DNA of 49,232 nucleotides from Gammaproteobacteria bacterium (GTDB lineage Bacteria > Pseudomonadota > Gammaproteobacteria > UBA6429 > Thiohalophilaceae): positions 1 to 49,232 of the forward strand of contig WGLP01000020.1 in NCBI GenBank assembly GCA_016125505.1, written 5' to 3'. Position numbers and translations under genes: made by a program. Of the stretch, positions 1 through 9,471 are shown piece after piece (the first letter of the stretch is position 1; each line of letters begins with the position of its first letter). Under the pieces are notes generated by a model. It did not search any database, had not been told where the DNA came from, and was given only the letters and a program-made list of their open reading frames with translations.

Positions 1-1
1 C

Positions 2-265
2 CTGGTTGACGGTCTGGTGAAACGGGATCTTCGGCGTTGGGGCGGAGGTCGAGAGAGTTCGTTCGTGTACCACTATGCCAAGAAGGCAGTGTTACCGCTC
101 GTAGTGATCACCTGGGTAACGTATCTGGCCCTTCCGTTCAGTTTGCATCCAACGTTTATTGTGCTTCCCTTCGCTGCACTGTTTGCATTTGCTGTGGCGG
201 TGACCGCGAGCACGTTTAAGAAATATCTTTATAAAAAAGTGGTTGTGATGGAGCAATTTCCCTGA
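2..265 (+). CDS. DUF4400 / TIGR03747 ICE membrane protein (C-terminal part)
   Basis: The reading frame is open to the left edge of the window, so this is the C-terminal end of a longer gene; the GTG at 17 is probably internal. The visible part has a basic segment with GGGRESSFVYHYAKK, then two hydrophobic segments, and ends in a basic tail (KKYLYKK). This matches my memory of the C-terminus of the DUF4400 (TIGR03747, PFL_4697 family) inner-membrane proteins encoded in PFGI-1-type ICEs. The exact role in transfer is unknown. In related ICEs the RAQPRD gene follows soon after; here about 9.4 kb of cargo (hipBA and mer) separates them. Confidence 0.75.
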   Translation: MVDGLVKRDLRRWGGGRESSFVYHYAKKAVLPLVVITWVTYLALPFSLHPTFIVLPFAALFAFAVAVTASTFKKYLYKKVVVMEQFP

Positions 266-392
266 AGCAGGTGATCTTAGCCAATGGCCCATAATATTCT
301 GGAAATGTTCATAATTCCTGGTGTTAAACCAACTAACGTACAGAATAATGAACTTAACGATCATGATTATTTGGGGGGTTACTGTAAATATA

Positions 393-434
393 TTGTTATA
401 ACGTCCATTATTATATACACTATATATGATAGTG
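393..434 (+). promoter_or_regulatory. Putative hipBA promoter and operator
   Basis: TTGTTA (393-398) and TACACT (416-421) are separated by 17 bp. The inverted repeat CACTAT-N5-ATAGTG (418-434) overlaps the -10 element and ends 20 bp before the antitoxin ATG. A palindrome in this place fits the autorepression known for HipB-type antitoxins, but it is not the E. coli TATCC-N8-GGATA operator. The surrounding 190 bp are AT-rich and hold no gene. Confidence 0.45.
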
Positions 435-454
435 ACCATAAAGATGGACGAAAC

Positions 455-826
455 ATGAGAAAAACCCAACTAGATTTGATGGTGCCGATTCCGGTCAGGC
501 GGGCGGTGCGTAAGCTTGGACAGGATATCCGAGATGCCCGGCTCAGACGGCGTATTTCAACGGCTGTTATGGCTGAACGGGCTTCTATCAGCCGGACAAC
601 CTTGAACAAGATAGAAAAGGGCGATCCCGGCGTTTCGCTGGGTAACTACGCCAATGTGCTTTTTGTGTTGGGTATGGCTGAGCGGTTGGGTGATCTCGCT
701 GATGCCAAGACGGATACGGTGGGTCTTGAACTCGAAGAGGAGCGCTTGCCGCAACGTATTCGCAAGCCGCGCCAGAATAAACCCGGGCGCAAGTCATCCC
801 AGCCTGGACAGAAGAGTAAAGCCTGA
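455..826 (+). CDS. hipB: HipB-like XRE-family antitoxin
   Basis: A 123-residue DNA-binding protein with a helix-turn-helix of the XRE/Cro type at about residues 25-75 (AERASISRTTLNKIEKGDPGV region). A basic, Lys/Arg/Gln-rich tail follows after residue 100. The frame is open further upstream, but the ATG at 455 gives a normal HipB length and lies just after a promoter-operator, so I chose it. The stop overlaps the hipA start (TGATG), which indicates translational coupling. By family knowledge it should neutralise HipA and repress its own operon. The tail is longer than in short HipB proteins; its function is not evident. Confidence 0.85.
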   Translation: MRKTQLDLMVPIPVRRAVRKLGQDIRDARLRRRISTAVMAERASISRTTLNKIEKGDPGVSLGNYANVLFVLGMAERLGDLADAKTDTVGLELEEERLPQRIRKPRQNKPGRKSSQPGQKSKA

Positions 827-2082
827 TGGAAACAGAAGTGTACGTCTATGTGGATATTGCCGGTACGCCGCATCTGGCCGGGCGATTATGGGCGCGCGTG
901 CGTAAGGGTAGGGAAAGCGCGACGTTCGAATATGATCCGGATTGGCTTGAGTATGCTGACCGTTTCTCCCTGGAACCGGCCCTGACGCTGGGCCCGGGTC
1001 CATTCCACACGCCTTCAGGTAAACCCCTGTTCGGTACCATCGGCGACTCGGCTCCCGACCGCTGGGGACGGGTTCTGATGCGCCGGGCCGAACGGCGCCG
1101 GGCAGAGCGCGCGGGCGAAACACCACGCACCTTGATGGAAATTGACTATCTGCTCATGGTTGATGATGAGGCACGACAAGGCGCCCTGCGCTTTGCCAGG
1201 TCTGAGGGCGGACCATTTCTTGCCGAACATGAAACCGCTCGCATCCCCCCCCTGATCGATTTGCCACAATTGCTGTCGGCGGCGGAGCATGTCGTGGGTG
1301 ACACGGACAGCGATGAGGATCTGCGCCTGCTGCTGGCACCCGGCTCATCATTGGGTGGCGCACGTCCCAAGGCGTCTGTTCGGGACCGGGACGGGCATCT
1401 CGCCATTGCCAAGTTTCCTCACAAGGATGATGAGATCAATGCGATTCTGTGGGAGGCGGTTGCGCTCCGCCTTGCGGCAAAGGCTGGTATCCCTGTGCCC
1501 GACTGGCGAATCGAACATGTACTGAACAAGCCGGTGCTGTTGCTGCGCCGGTTCGATAGGGTGCAAGGTCAGCGCATTCCGTTTCTTTCGGCCATGAGTA
1601 TGCTCGGCGCCAGCGACAACGAGTCACGTAGTTACCTGGAATTTGTCGACGCGCTGCGCCGATATGGCGCCAATCCGAAACAGGATATGCATGAATTGTG
1701 GCGACGTATCGTCTTCAATATTTTGATCTCCAACACGGATGACCACTTGCGTAATCACGCTTTCCTCTATACCGGCCCGGACGGTTGGCGGTTGAGCCCA
1801 GCCTATGATCTTAATCCGGTACCCACGGACATCAAGCCACGCGTTCTGACGACGGCCATTGATCTCGATGACGGCGCAGCCTCTCTGGATCTGGCGATGA
1901 GTGTGGTGGGCTACTTTGAACTGGATGAAGCCAGGGCGCACGTGATCGCAGCCGAAGTCGGGCAGGCAGTGGCAACGTGGCGTGAAGAGGCTGCACAACT
2001 CAGTCTTACGCGAGCCGAGATTGATCGCATGGCCTCGGCCTTTGAGCATGAGGACTTGAAAGCGGCGCTTTCTCTTTCTTAA
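826..2082 (+). CDS. hipA: HipA-family serine/threonine kinase toxin
   Basis: A 418-residue HipA-like kinase, normal length for the family. An N-terminal subdomain (about 1-110) includes the family signature DSAPDRWGR. A Gly-rich SSLGGARPK loop follows at about 172-180, then AIAKFP with the likely ATP-binding Lys. The catalytic segment NTDDHLRNHAF is near 304-314 and the metal-binding AYDLNP near 326-331. All core kinase motifs are present, so the enzyme is probably active. In characterised members HipA phosphorylates glutamyl- or tryptophanyl-tRNA synthetase; the substrate here cannot be told from sequence. With the upstream antitoxin it probably stabilises the ICE. Convergent with merR, with 109 bp between them. 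Confidence 0.92.
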   Translation: METEVYVYVDIAGTPHLAGRLWARVRKGRESATFEYDPDWLEYADRFSLEPALTLGPGPFHTPSGKPLFGTIGDSAPDRWGRVLMRRAERRRAERAGETPRTLMEIDYLLMVDDEARQGALRFARSEGGPFLAEHETARIPPLIDLPQLLSAAEHVVGDTDSDEDLRLLLAPGSSLGGARPKASVRDRDGHLAIAKFPHKDDEINAILWEAVALRLAAKAGIPVPDWRIEHVLNKPVLLLRRFDRVQGQRIPFLSAMSMLGASDNESRSYLEFVDALRRYGANPKQDMHELWRRIVFNILISNTDDHLRNHAFLYTGPDGWRLSPAYDLNPVPTDIKPRVLTTAIDLDDGAASLDLAMSVVGYFELDEARAHVIAAEVGQAVATWREEAAQLSLTRAEIDRMASAFEHEDLKAALSLS

Positions 2083-2191
2083 TGTTGGTGACGTTACGCA
2101 ATGAATTAACCTTGCTTGTAAATTTATGTGGTGCCAGCGAGGATGGATGTCCAATCATCGAGTCCATGGATATGCGATGAGTTGCGACCGT

Positions 2192-2623
2192 TTAGCTTTG
2201 ATTGTCAGTCCCGCTATCCTTGACAAGAACAGCGATAATCGCGCAGCGCTCCTGGCCGGACACGTTTTGCCTGCAGGCCTTGATCAGTTTTGTCAGTTCG
2301 CGCTGCATGGCGGCGAGGTCGTCGATGCGGTGCTGGATGATGTCCAGTTTGTGTTCCGCGATGGTGCGCGCCTCGTCGCAGTCCCGGTCGTTCAGCGAAA
2401 GCAGGTCGGTGATTTCGTCGAGAGAGAAGCCCAGTTCCTGGGCGCGCTTGATGAAGCGGATGTGTTCAACCGTGTTGGCCGGGTAGGTCCGGTAGCCTTG
2501 CGCCGGTTTCGGCGGTTCGGCGATCAGGCCGATGCGCTGGTAGTAGCGAACCGTCTCCACATTGACACCCGCAGCCTTGGCAACACGCCCAATAGTCAGC
2601 TCGGTTTCATCCGGTAACATCAT
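2192..2623 (-). CDS. merR: Mercuric resistance regulator MerR
   Basis: A 143-residue MerR. The N-terminal winged helix-turn-helix contains TIGRVAKAAGVNVETVRYYQ, followed by a dimerisation helix. Three Cys residues at 82, 117 and 127 match the Hg(II)-binding Cys 82/117/126 of Tn501 MerR. The start is fixed by a strong AAAGGAGGT Shine-Dalgarno 5 nt before tandem ATGs; the frame continues upstream, but that region is outside the family length. Unusually, merR is the last gene of the minus-strand cluster, about 6.9 kb from the mer promoter at 9472-9502, rather than divergent from merT. It should repress and, with Hg(II), activate that promoter. Confidence 0.95.
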   Translation of the reverse strand: MMLPDETELTIGRVAKAAGVNVETVRYYQRIGLIAEPPKPAQGYRTYPANTVEHIRFIKRAQELGFSLDEITDLLSLNDRDCDEARTIAEHKLDIIQHRIDDLAAMQRELTKLIKACRQNVSGQERCAIIAVLVKDSGTDNQS

Positions 2624-2716
2624 CCGTACCTCCTTTCTGGCTAGCGAGGGTATCCGACTGCACCCTGATGACTTTATCGTCATCGTCGAATTCACGTAGT
2701 AGGAGAATCGTGGTGT

Positions 2717-3070
2717 TCAAAACGTCTCACCGTGATGCCCCGCCAGAATTACCAAGGCGCCGACCAGGCACAACCCGGCGCCCGCCAGATCCCATCGATC
2801 CGGCGCCTGACTCTCGACGACCCATAGCCAAGCTAGGGAGGCCACGATATAGATGCCGCCATAGGCGGCGTAGGCGCGACCGGCCAGGTCTACGTCGATG
2901 CGCGTGAGCAAAACGGCGAAGAGCAGCAGCGATACCAAACCGGGCAACGTCCACCACGCGGATTTGCCCAGGCGCAGGACTGCCCACAGGGCGAAACAGC
3001 CGGCGATCTCGAAGAAGGCCGCTGCCGCGTAGATCGCCAGCATCCGGCCGGTCTCGGGCAACGGCATCAT
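2717..3070 (-). CDS. YnfA/UPF0060-family small membrane protein
   Basis: A 117-residue protein with four predicted membrane helices, related to the UPF0060 (YnfA) family within the wider small multidrug resistance fold. Family features are visible: an early helix with [21 protein letters not shown] in helix 3, and a last helix ending [12 protein letters not shown]. The start is an ATG pair that overlaps the rhodanese stop (TGATGATG), so the two are translationally coupled. YnfA has been linked to export of cationic compounds; here the neighbours (rhodanese, ArsR, mer) suggest a metal or metalloid role, which is inference. A GATGAC-N6-GTCATC dyad lies between this gene and merR. Confidence 0.85.
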   Translation of the reverse strand: MMPLPETGRMLAIYAAAAFFEIAGCFALWAVLRLGKSAWWTLPGLVSLLLFAVLLTRIDVDLAGRAYAAYGGIYIVASLAWLWVVESQAPDRWDLAGAGLCLVGALVILAGHHGETF

Positions 3071-3402
3071 CAGCGAGGGCCTTCCAACGTCAGGCCCTCG
3101 GCAAGCCATCCCATCTTGCCGGCTTCGTAATGGAAGATGCGGGTGTAACCGAGCTGTTCGAGTCGCCCGGCAGAAAGGCTCGCCCGCTTGCAGGTCGCAC
3201 TGGCGCAATAGACCACGAGCGTTGCATCTAGATTCGGCAGTCGCGCGGGGGCCTGCTCCAAAATGTCATCCGACGGGAGATTGATCGCGCCCGGCAAATG
3301 CCCGTCGGCAAAAATGGCAGCAGGCAGGGTGTCGATCAGGACGAAGTCTTGCCCCTCACGTTGCCACCCATGCAGCGTGGCGGTGTCGATCAGCTCAATC
3401 AT
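3070..3402 (-). CDS. Single-domain rhodanese, cytoplasmic
   Basis: A 110-residue rhodanese-fold protein without signal peptide. It has [13 protein letters not shown] around residue 31-43 and an active-site loop [10 protein letters not shown] with the persulfide-accepting Cys near 66 and a second Cys at 71. The start ATG at 3402 overlaps the upstream stop (ATGA) and has GGAGG at proper spacing. Single-domain rhodaneses transfer sulfane sulfur; in metal operons they have been proposed to handle thiol-bound metals, which is not shown here. It is part of a coupled arsR / membrane protein / rhodanese / ynfA group. Confidence 0.88.
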   Translation of the reverse strand: MIELIDTATLHGWQREGQDFVLIDTLPAAIFADGHLPGAINLPSDDILEQAPARLPNLDATLVVYCASATCKRASLSAGRLEQLGYTRIFHYEAGKMGWLAEGLTLEGPR

Positions 3403-3866
3403 GCCGATCCTCCGATGTTCGCTACGCGCTTGCGCGGGATGTACGTTTCCAGCGCCCACAGGAAGAGGCCGAACAGCAGGTGGGGCAGGAAGGACGCCGG
3501 GATCAGCTTGGGGCTTACATGCAGGCCCGCAAAGCCCCAGCCGACCAAGGGGAAGAGCACGGCCAGGATGACGATCCACAGTGCGCCGGCGAGCGCCATG
3601 GCCGGCCAGAATCCGCGTTTTGGGAAGAACTGCACGAACACCAGGGACCAGAAGGTCACATAGGCCGTGTGGAACAACAGGCCGACAGGCAACGGCAAGG
3701 TGTGCCCCAGCACGGTTTCCGCGAAGGCCAGCGAGGGCGGCTTGGGAAACGGCGACAGGCCCGCCTTGGTCGCCGCCACCATGATGATCGCCGTGAGGAT
3801 GGACACCGCGATGCCGATGCCAATGGCACCCGTCCAGGACCGGCGGTTTACTTGAAGCTTAATCAT
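3399..3866 (-). CDS. Four-helix membrane protein, unknown function
   Basis: A 155-residue protein with about four hydrophobic segments (near 13-32, 55-78, 85-108 and 118-140) and no obvious metal-binding Cys. Pro-rich loop FPKPPSL follows the first helix. The start ATG at 3866 overlaps the arsR end by 8 bp and has AAGGAGG 6 nt upstream, so it is translated with arsR. I do not recognise the family with confidence; it resembles small YagU/DUF2938-like membrane proteins in layout only. Its position suggests it belongs to the ArsR-controlled set. Confidence 0.7.
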   Translation of the reverse strand: MIKLQVNRRSWTGAIGIGIAVSILTAIIMVAATKAGLSPFPKPPSLAFAETVLGHTLPLPVGLLFHTAYVTFWSLVFVQFFPKRGFWPAMALAGALWIVILAVLFPLVGWGFAGLHVSPKLIPASFLPHLLFGLFLWALETYIPRKRVANIGGSA

Positions 3867-4233
3867 GTTGTTTGCCTCCTTCGGATATGAGGATGTCAGG
3901 CGCGGACACTGGTCCGGCAGAAGTGCAGCGAGGGCCGCACTTTTCGGGCGAATCCGCGCAACAGGCGCCGACCAGGTGATCCGTCAGATCCAGCAGCGCG
4001 TCGAACTGAGCTGTGTAGATGATGAACTGGCCGTTGCGGCGAGAGCTAACCAGACCAACGTGGGCCAGCTTCTGTAAGTGGAAGGTCAACGCGTTGGAGG
4101 CAACGCCCAAGGGCTCGCCCAATTGACCGGCTGGCATCCCCTCCGGACCCGCCTTGACCAGCATGCGCACAATGGCGAGGCGGACCGGGTGGGCCATGGC
4201 GGACAGTTTTTCAGCTACCAATTCATCTTTCAT
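3859..4233 (-). CDS. ArsR/SmtB-family metalloregulator with vicinal Cys
   Basis: A 124-residue winged-helix repressor. The recognition region is around 40-62 (LGVASNALTFHLQKLAHVGL) with a beta-wing to residue 74. Near the C-terminus it has GACCADSPEKCGPRC, with Cys 91, 92, 99 and 103. This spacing resembles the Acidithiobacillus ferrooxidans ArsR type, where vicinal Cys 95/96 plus Cys 102 bind As(III). It differs from the classical ELCVC site in helix 3, which is absent. The longer frame to 4278 would start inside the probable promoter, so I chose the ATG at 4233. There is no arsenite pump beside it; the downstream genes are a membrane protein, rhodanese and ynfA. As(III), Sb(III) or Hg(II) are possible inducers. 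Confidence 0.85.
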   Translation of the reverse strand: MKDELVAEKLSAMAHPVRLAIVRMLVKAGPEGMPAGQLGEPLGVASNALTFHLQKLAHVGLVSSRRNGQFIIYTAQFDALLDLTDHLVGACCADSPEKCGPRCTSAGPVSAPDILISEGGKQHD

Positions 4234-4243
4234 CACAGAATCA

Positions 4244-4272
4244 ATAATACAAGAGATATTGAGATATGTAAA
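4244..4272 (-). promoter_or_regulatory. Putative arsR-group promoter
   Basis: Reading on the minus strand, TTTACA (4272-4267) and TATTAT (4249-4244) are separated by 17 bp. The spacer carries a tandem ATATCTCA/ATATCTCT direct repeat that could be an operator. The predicted transcript would start only a few bases before the chosen ATG, so the mRNA may be nearly leaderless, or the real start differs. The block is AT-rich compared with the neighbours. Confidence 0.4.
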
Positions 4273-4376
4273 ATACAATTGCGTAAAATTTGGACCATGT
4301 TAGGACCCAAACTGGGTGTTATCTGTTACATATGGCGGCCCGTTTTTCCAGTTCTTGACGCATTTACGATATGCTC

Positions 4377-5093
4377 TCAACCGGTGTTTCGCGCCGGATC
4401 GGCCGGTGAGCCCTTGAGCGGTACTCCGCCCCGGATGGCGCATTGTTTTGCGGTTACATTCAGATAACCCTTGCCTTTGCAAGTGTTCTGGCCGGTACAG
4501 GCGTTGTGCGCAGTGGAACATGCGCCCTGTCCCTTGCAGGCATTGATGCCATAACAGGCGATGGTGCCGGCCGCCGCCTCAGGGGCAAACGCTTCGACGG
4601 ATTTATAGAGACCATAAAAGGTACCGGCAGCGGCCACAGCGAGCGCCGCGCTGTTGACCGCACGGCGCCGGGGATCCACAGGCTCGCTTGCCGCCGGCGA
4701 CTCGCAGGTCTCTGCGGCGCAGCTTGCCTGCCGCCGGCCAATAAAGAAATCCCAGACACTGCCCACGACCAGGATGCTCAGTCCGGCGTAGACGGACCAG
4801 TTTATTGGATACAATCCCGTGGTCAGTAACCAGAGGCCCACAACCCCAACGAGCCCGCCCGCGAGTGCGAGCCAGAAGGGCGCAAGTTTGCCGTGATGGC
4901 GCGCGGAGCGAAACAGCAGCCACAGGCTCATCCCCACGAAGGCCACAAAAATCGGAAACAGATAAGCGTCGTGGATGAAGGCGCCAAGACCGACGGCCCC
5001 CAACGCAGTGAGCACCGCCGGTAATCCGAGACAACAGGCAGCGGCGATTCCGGCTCCGATGAGACCGGAAAACTGCTTGATTAGATTTTTCAT
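4377..5093 (-). CDS. MerC/MerF-like Hg transporter fused to a Cys-rich tail
   Basis: A 238-residue protein with two parts. Residues 1-120 have about four membrane helices with a vicinal Cys pair (20-21, [20 protein letters not shown]) in the first helix, as in MerT/MerF/MerC-type Hg(II) importers. A loop with Cys 125 and 130 follows. After a further hydrophobic segment (147-165), residues 178-223 have six Cys in repeated CxGxNxCKGxG-like units ([13 protein letters not shown] and [11 protein letters not shown]). That pattern recalls the copper-binding bufferin-like peptides, as far as I remember the family. The start is supported by AGGAGG 6 nt upstream. It is the last gene before the arsR group. 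Inference: the tail captures Hg(II) at the membrane for handover to the transporter. No MNIO (DUF692) modification enzyme is nearby. Confidence 0.7.
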   Translation of the reverse strand: MKNLIKQFSGLIGAGIAAACCLGLPAVLTALGAVGLGAFIHDAYLFPIFVAFVGMSLWLLFRSARHHGKLAPFWLALAGGLVGVVGLWLLTTGLYPINWSVYAGLSILVVGSVWDFFIGRRQASCAAETCESPAASEPVDPRRRAVNSAALAVAAAGTFYGLYKSVEAFAPEAAAGTIACYGINACKGQGACSTAHNACTGQNTCKGKGYLNVTAKQCAIRGGVPLKGSPADPARNTG

Positions 5094-5109
5094 GTATCCT
5101 CCTGAGCGG

Positions 5110-5496
5110 TCAATCGAAAATTGTGTTGTAGCAGGGTGAACTGGAAGGGCGAGACGACTTGCCCTGGCGTATCCTGGTGAGACCCGTCCGGAATCGGGTA
5201 ATGGCGCGCACCTGGCGATCGAGCATGTGATCGATTTCCCGGAACACGCTGTGCAGGGCAGCGGGGTCGTCGTTTGTCATGGCACGGCACAGATCGGCCA
5301 TGGTGGCCAGTGAAATGCCCGCGGCCTTGGCCGCCAGCACCAGGCGCAGTCGTTCAAGTGCGGTCCGGTCATAAACCCGGTAGCCGCCGGGTGTGCAACG
5401 GCAGGGTTGCAATAGCCCGCGCCGTTCGTAATCGCGCACGATGCTGGTACTGACCCCTGCGTCCGCCGCCAACCTGGAAATGGTGTAGGCCTTCAT
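5110..5496 (-). CDS. merD: MerD-type secondary regulator
   Basis: A 128-residue MerR-fold protein: N-terminal helix-turn-helix ([20 protein letters not shown]), a wing with [12 protein letters not shown], then a helical segment with [10 protein letters not shown]. It lacks the three-Cys Hg(II) site of MerR. These traits, the length and the location inside the mer operon fit MerD, which binds mer operator DNA and helps to switch off expression. It lies 15 bp after the Cys-Cys membrane protein and 16 bp before the next gene, in one polycistronic unit. Confidence 0.85.
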   Translation of the reverse strand: MKAYTISRLAADAGVSTSIVRDYERRGLLQPCRCTPGGYRVYDRTALERLRLVLAAKAAGISLATMADLCRAMTNDDPAALHSVFREIDHMLDRQVRAITRFRTGLTRIRQGKSSRPSSSPCYNTIFD

Positions 5497-5511
5497 TGGC
5501 GTAACCCGGCG

Positions 5512-6024
5512 CTAGACACGGCAATGGGCGCCCTGTAACACCCGCCTGGCGTTTTGATACAGCGCCAGGGCCAACAGCCCGGCGGCCAACAGCAACAGCT
5601 CGGTCTGATAGGTGGCGATGAAATACTGCACCTGGATCCCGACGGTGCCGCCCAGGGCGGGCAAAACGGTAGCGACGGCGCCCGTGGTCAGGGGCAGCAG
5701 TGGCGAGCAACACAGCATGGGCGCGAACACGCCGATCAACACGCCACCGGTGGCGCTGGCCTTGGCGCTCTTGCGGCCCTCGCGCAGCAGATACACCATC
5801 AGCGGCGCCAGTGCGGCCACCAGCGCTGACAACAGCACGGCAAAGGCGGTGAGTTTTACATCCAGAAAGGCCAGCGCCTTGAGGCTGATCGTGCCGCCCA
5901 CGTACGAGGCCGGCAGGGTGGTCAAGTAGAGAGGCAGGGACAGGCCAAACGCGATGATGGCCGTCCACCAATACTCGCGGCCCTGTGACGAGACCAGCCG
6001 CAGCGCCCGGATGACGGTGCTCAT
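5512..6024 (-). CDS. Cys-Cys membrane protein of the mer operon, unknown
   Basis: A 170-residue protein with about four membrane helices (near 19-38, 53-80, 93-122 and 135-160). A vicinal Cys pair (105-106) sits in a helix with Pro before and after (FAPMLCCSPLLPL), and a lone Cys is near the C-terminus. Vicinal Cys in a membrane helix is the hallmark of MerT, MerF and MerH-type Hg(II) carriers, but the overall sequence is not MerT or MerC. Its ATG overlaps the stop of the upstream thioredoxin-like gene (ATGA), so the two are coupled and may work as a pair. Function unknown; an additional thiophilic-metal carrier, or a membrane redox partner for the thioredoxin-like protein, would fit. Confidence 0.75.
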   Translation of the reverse strand: MSTVIRALRLVSSQGREYWWTAIIAFGLSLPLYLTTLPASYVGGTISLKALAFLDVKLTAFAVLLSALVAALAPLMVYLLREGRKSAKASATGGVLIGVFAPMLCCSPLLPLTTGAVATVLPALGGTVGIQVQYFIATYQTELLLLAAGLLALALYQNARRVLQGAHCRV

Positions 6025-6575
6025 GGTGTTTTCCTCGTCATGTTTTCGGCGTGCTGGGCAAACCGCCGGATCCTGTCCAGAGTCACCGTGGGCGCGGTGC
6101 TGACGGTTTGCACCTGCCCGTGCGCGTCCACCAGGTAATAGATGTCGGGATACTGCTTCGCATTGAGTGCCTGCTTCATCTGCGCGCTTGCCTCACCGAA
6201 GCGCCAGTTGGCCTGGCCGGGCAAGCCGGGGGCGAACTGTTGCGCGAAGCCACGTGCGTCCGGCCCGGGGGCGCCGTCGTTATCGTGGTTGCGAAGCAAT
6301 ACAATGGTGAAACCCTGTTGCATCAGTTGCTCGTTGGCCTTGTCCATTACGCGCAGGCTGGCGATGCAGGTGTGACACCAGGTCGAAACCAGCCACAGCA
6401 TGTAGGGCCGCCCTTGCAGTTCGGCGAGACTGTGAGCCTGGCCGTTCGCCGTGTAGGTCACCGTCGGCATGGGAAACGGGAGGGGGCGCGGCGCAAGGTC
6501 CAGCATGCCGGCGCTGACGCGCCCGCTGGTCAACACGAGGAGTAGCACCCATGCGAACTTTGGCCGCGACAACAT
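6021..6575 (-). CDS. TlpA/ResA-like exported thioredoxin-fold protein
   Basis: A 184-residue protein with an N-terminal signal sequence (about 1-23, cleaved after VSA) and a TlpA-like domain with active site WCHTC at 66-70. PDIYYLVDAHG near 140 is typical of the redoxin fold. I chose the ATG at 6575, which has a GGGGTGA box upstream; a GTG at 6584 that overlaps the merA stop is also possible. It is probably periplasmic and either reduces disulfides or handles thiols. It is not among the classical mer genes. Its position directly after merA and its coupling to the Cys-Cys membrane protein suggest a role in Hg(II) delivery or thiol repair, which is inference. Confidence 0.82.
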   Translation of the reverse strand: MLSRPKFAWVLLLVLTSGRVSAGMLDLAPRPLPFPMPTVTYTANGQAHSLAELQGRPYMLWLVSTWCHTCIASLRVMDKANEQLMQQGFTIVLLRNHDNDGAPGPDARGFAQQFAPGLPGQANWRFGEASAQMKQALNAKQYPDIYYLVDAHGQVQTVSTAPTVTLDRIRRFAQHAENMTRKTP

Positions 6576-6580
6576 CCCGA

Positions 6581-8230
<1,650 letters not shown>

Positions 8231-8273
8231 TTAAATTTAATCAGTTTGCTTAAAAGACATTTTCGCGCCTGGT

Positions 8274-8717
8274 TCAGTTGTGTTGCGTTCTTTCCTGCGG
8301 AACCTCGCAGCCCGCGGGACCACAGCGCCGGTGGGCAGGTGAGACCAGGTCCCACACGGCGATGATCAGCATCAGCGCCAGGCCTCCGTAGAGGGTGCCG
8401 GTATGCCAGTCATACTGGAACCAGGGATAGAGGCTGAGCAGCACGATAGCGGGGCCAAGCATGCCGGCCACGGAGCGGTGCCACTGGCGGTGGCTGAGCC
8501 AGCCCAGGGCATTGGCACCCAGCGCGATCCAGGCAAACAGCGGCAGCAGGGTGTTGACGAACATGCCCTCCCATTGCGATAGGAAGCCCAGGCCAATCGC
8601 CGCGCCGATGCTGGCCAGCGCCGGAAAGCACATGGCGCAGCCCATGGTGGACACGATGGCGCCGAGTGCGCCGGATTTATCGCCGATGCGGGCCAGCCAG
8701 GTGATTAATCGGTCCAT
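8274..8717 (-). CDS. merC: Mercury transport protein MerC
   Basis: A 147-residue inner-membrane protein with four helices. The Hg(II)-binding pair is in the first helix (MGCAMCFPALAS, Cys 27 and 30) and a Cys-containing C-terminal tail (RRCGPAGCE) follows. This is the MerC pattern (about 140 residues). The frame extends upstream, but ATG at 8717 has AGGAAG 7 nt before it and gives the family length. MerC takes Hg(II) from the periplasm to cytoplasmic MerA. It follows merP by 10 bp. Confidence 0.93.
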   Translation of the reverse strand: MDRLITWLARIGDKSGALGAIVSTMGCAMCFPALASIGAAIGLGFLSQWEGMFVNTLLPLFAWIALGANALGWLSHRQWHRSVAGMLGPAIVLLSLYPWFQYDWHTGTLYGGLALMLIIAVWDLVSPAHRRCGPAGCEVPQERTQHN

Positions 8718-8727
8718 GATGTGCTTC

Positions 8728-9045
8728 CTACTTTTTAATGTGCGACGGATAACCCGCCTCGAAAGTGGCATTTGTCAGCGTGTCGATGTCGGTCTTGGCC
8801 GGATCGAAGGTCACCTTCGCCCAACCCACGCCGTCACCTTCGTACTTGGCTTCGGCCTTGACCACGCCTGGCACCTTTTCCAGTGCCTTGCGCACGGTGA
8901 TGGGGCACATATTGCAGGTCATGTTCTCCACGTCGAGGGTGATGGTCTGGGTCTGCGCCTGTTCGGCGGCCGAAGCCGTGGTGGACATTGCCAGGGTGAA
9001 ACCGGAAAGGCCGAGCAACGCAGCGAGTAAGAGGGTTCGAATCAT
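8728..9045 (-). CDS. merP: Periplasmic mercury-binding protein MerP
   Basis: A 105-residue protein: signal peptide of about 26 residues (ending ASA), then one heavy-metal-associated domain with NMTCNMCPITVRKALEKVPGV, metal-binding Cys 44 and 47. The usual Gly before Met-Thr-Cys is Asn here, and a short insert (EGDGVG) precedes the WAKVTFD strand, so it is somewhat diverged from Tn21/Tn501 MerP but keeps the CPITV segment. It captures Hg(II) in the periplasm and hands it to MerT or MerC. It lies 34 bp after merT. Confidence 0.94.
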   Translation of the reverse strand: MIRTLLLAALLGLSGFTLAMSTTASAAEQAQTQTITLDVENMTCNMCPITVRKALEKVPGVVKAEAKYEGDGVGWAKVTFDPAKTDIDTLTNATFEAGYPSHIKK

Positions 9046-9079
9046 GGATGCGTCTCCTTACAAATAAGTGGAAAATCAA

Positions 9080-9436
9080 TCAGCCCAGCAAGGCCGGGCC
9101 GTACCAGGGAAAGGCGACAATCGCAGCCAGGATTACCGTCACCACCCAGAAAATGATGCGCTGATTGCGACGGGTGACCGGGTTGGCGCAGGGCTTACCT
9201 ACCTCGCAGGCCTCGGGCACCAGATAGAGTTTGCGAAACGCCAGCCCCAGAAACAGCAGCGTCACGCCGATGAAAATGGGCCGGTAGGGCTCCAGCGCGC
9301 TGAGGTTGCCGATCCAGGCGCCGCCGATGCCGAGCATCAGCAGGACGAATGGGCCGACACAACACAGCGACGCCCCGATGGCAGCCACTGCCGCCAGAAT
9401 CAGGGAGCGGTTTTTGCTCGCAGTGTGTTCCGCCAT
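9080..9436 (-). CDS. merT: Mercury transport protein MerT
   Basis: A 118-residue inner-membrane protein with three helices. Vicinal Cys 25-26 in the first helix (GASLCCVGPFVLL) and a cytoplasmic loop pair Cys 77 and 83 (EACEVGKPC) are the diagnostic MerT Hg(II) relay sites. ATG at 9436 has GAGGAGA 7 nt upstream; the longer frame to 9463 adds nine residues without support. It is the first gene of the mer operon, 36 bp from the -10 element of the MerR-type promoter. Confidence 0.96.
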   Translation of the reverse strand: MAEHTASKNRSLILAAVAAIGASLCCVGPFVLLMLGIGGAWIGNLSALEPYRPIFIGVTLLFLGLAFRKLYLVPEACEVGKPCANPVTRRNQRIIFWVVTVILAAIVAFPWYGPALLG

Positions 9437-9471
9437 GGGTGTTCTCCTCAAAAATCCAATCATGGCCTAAA

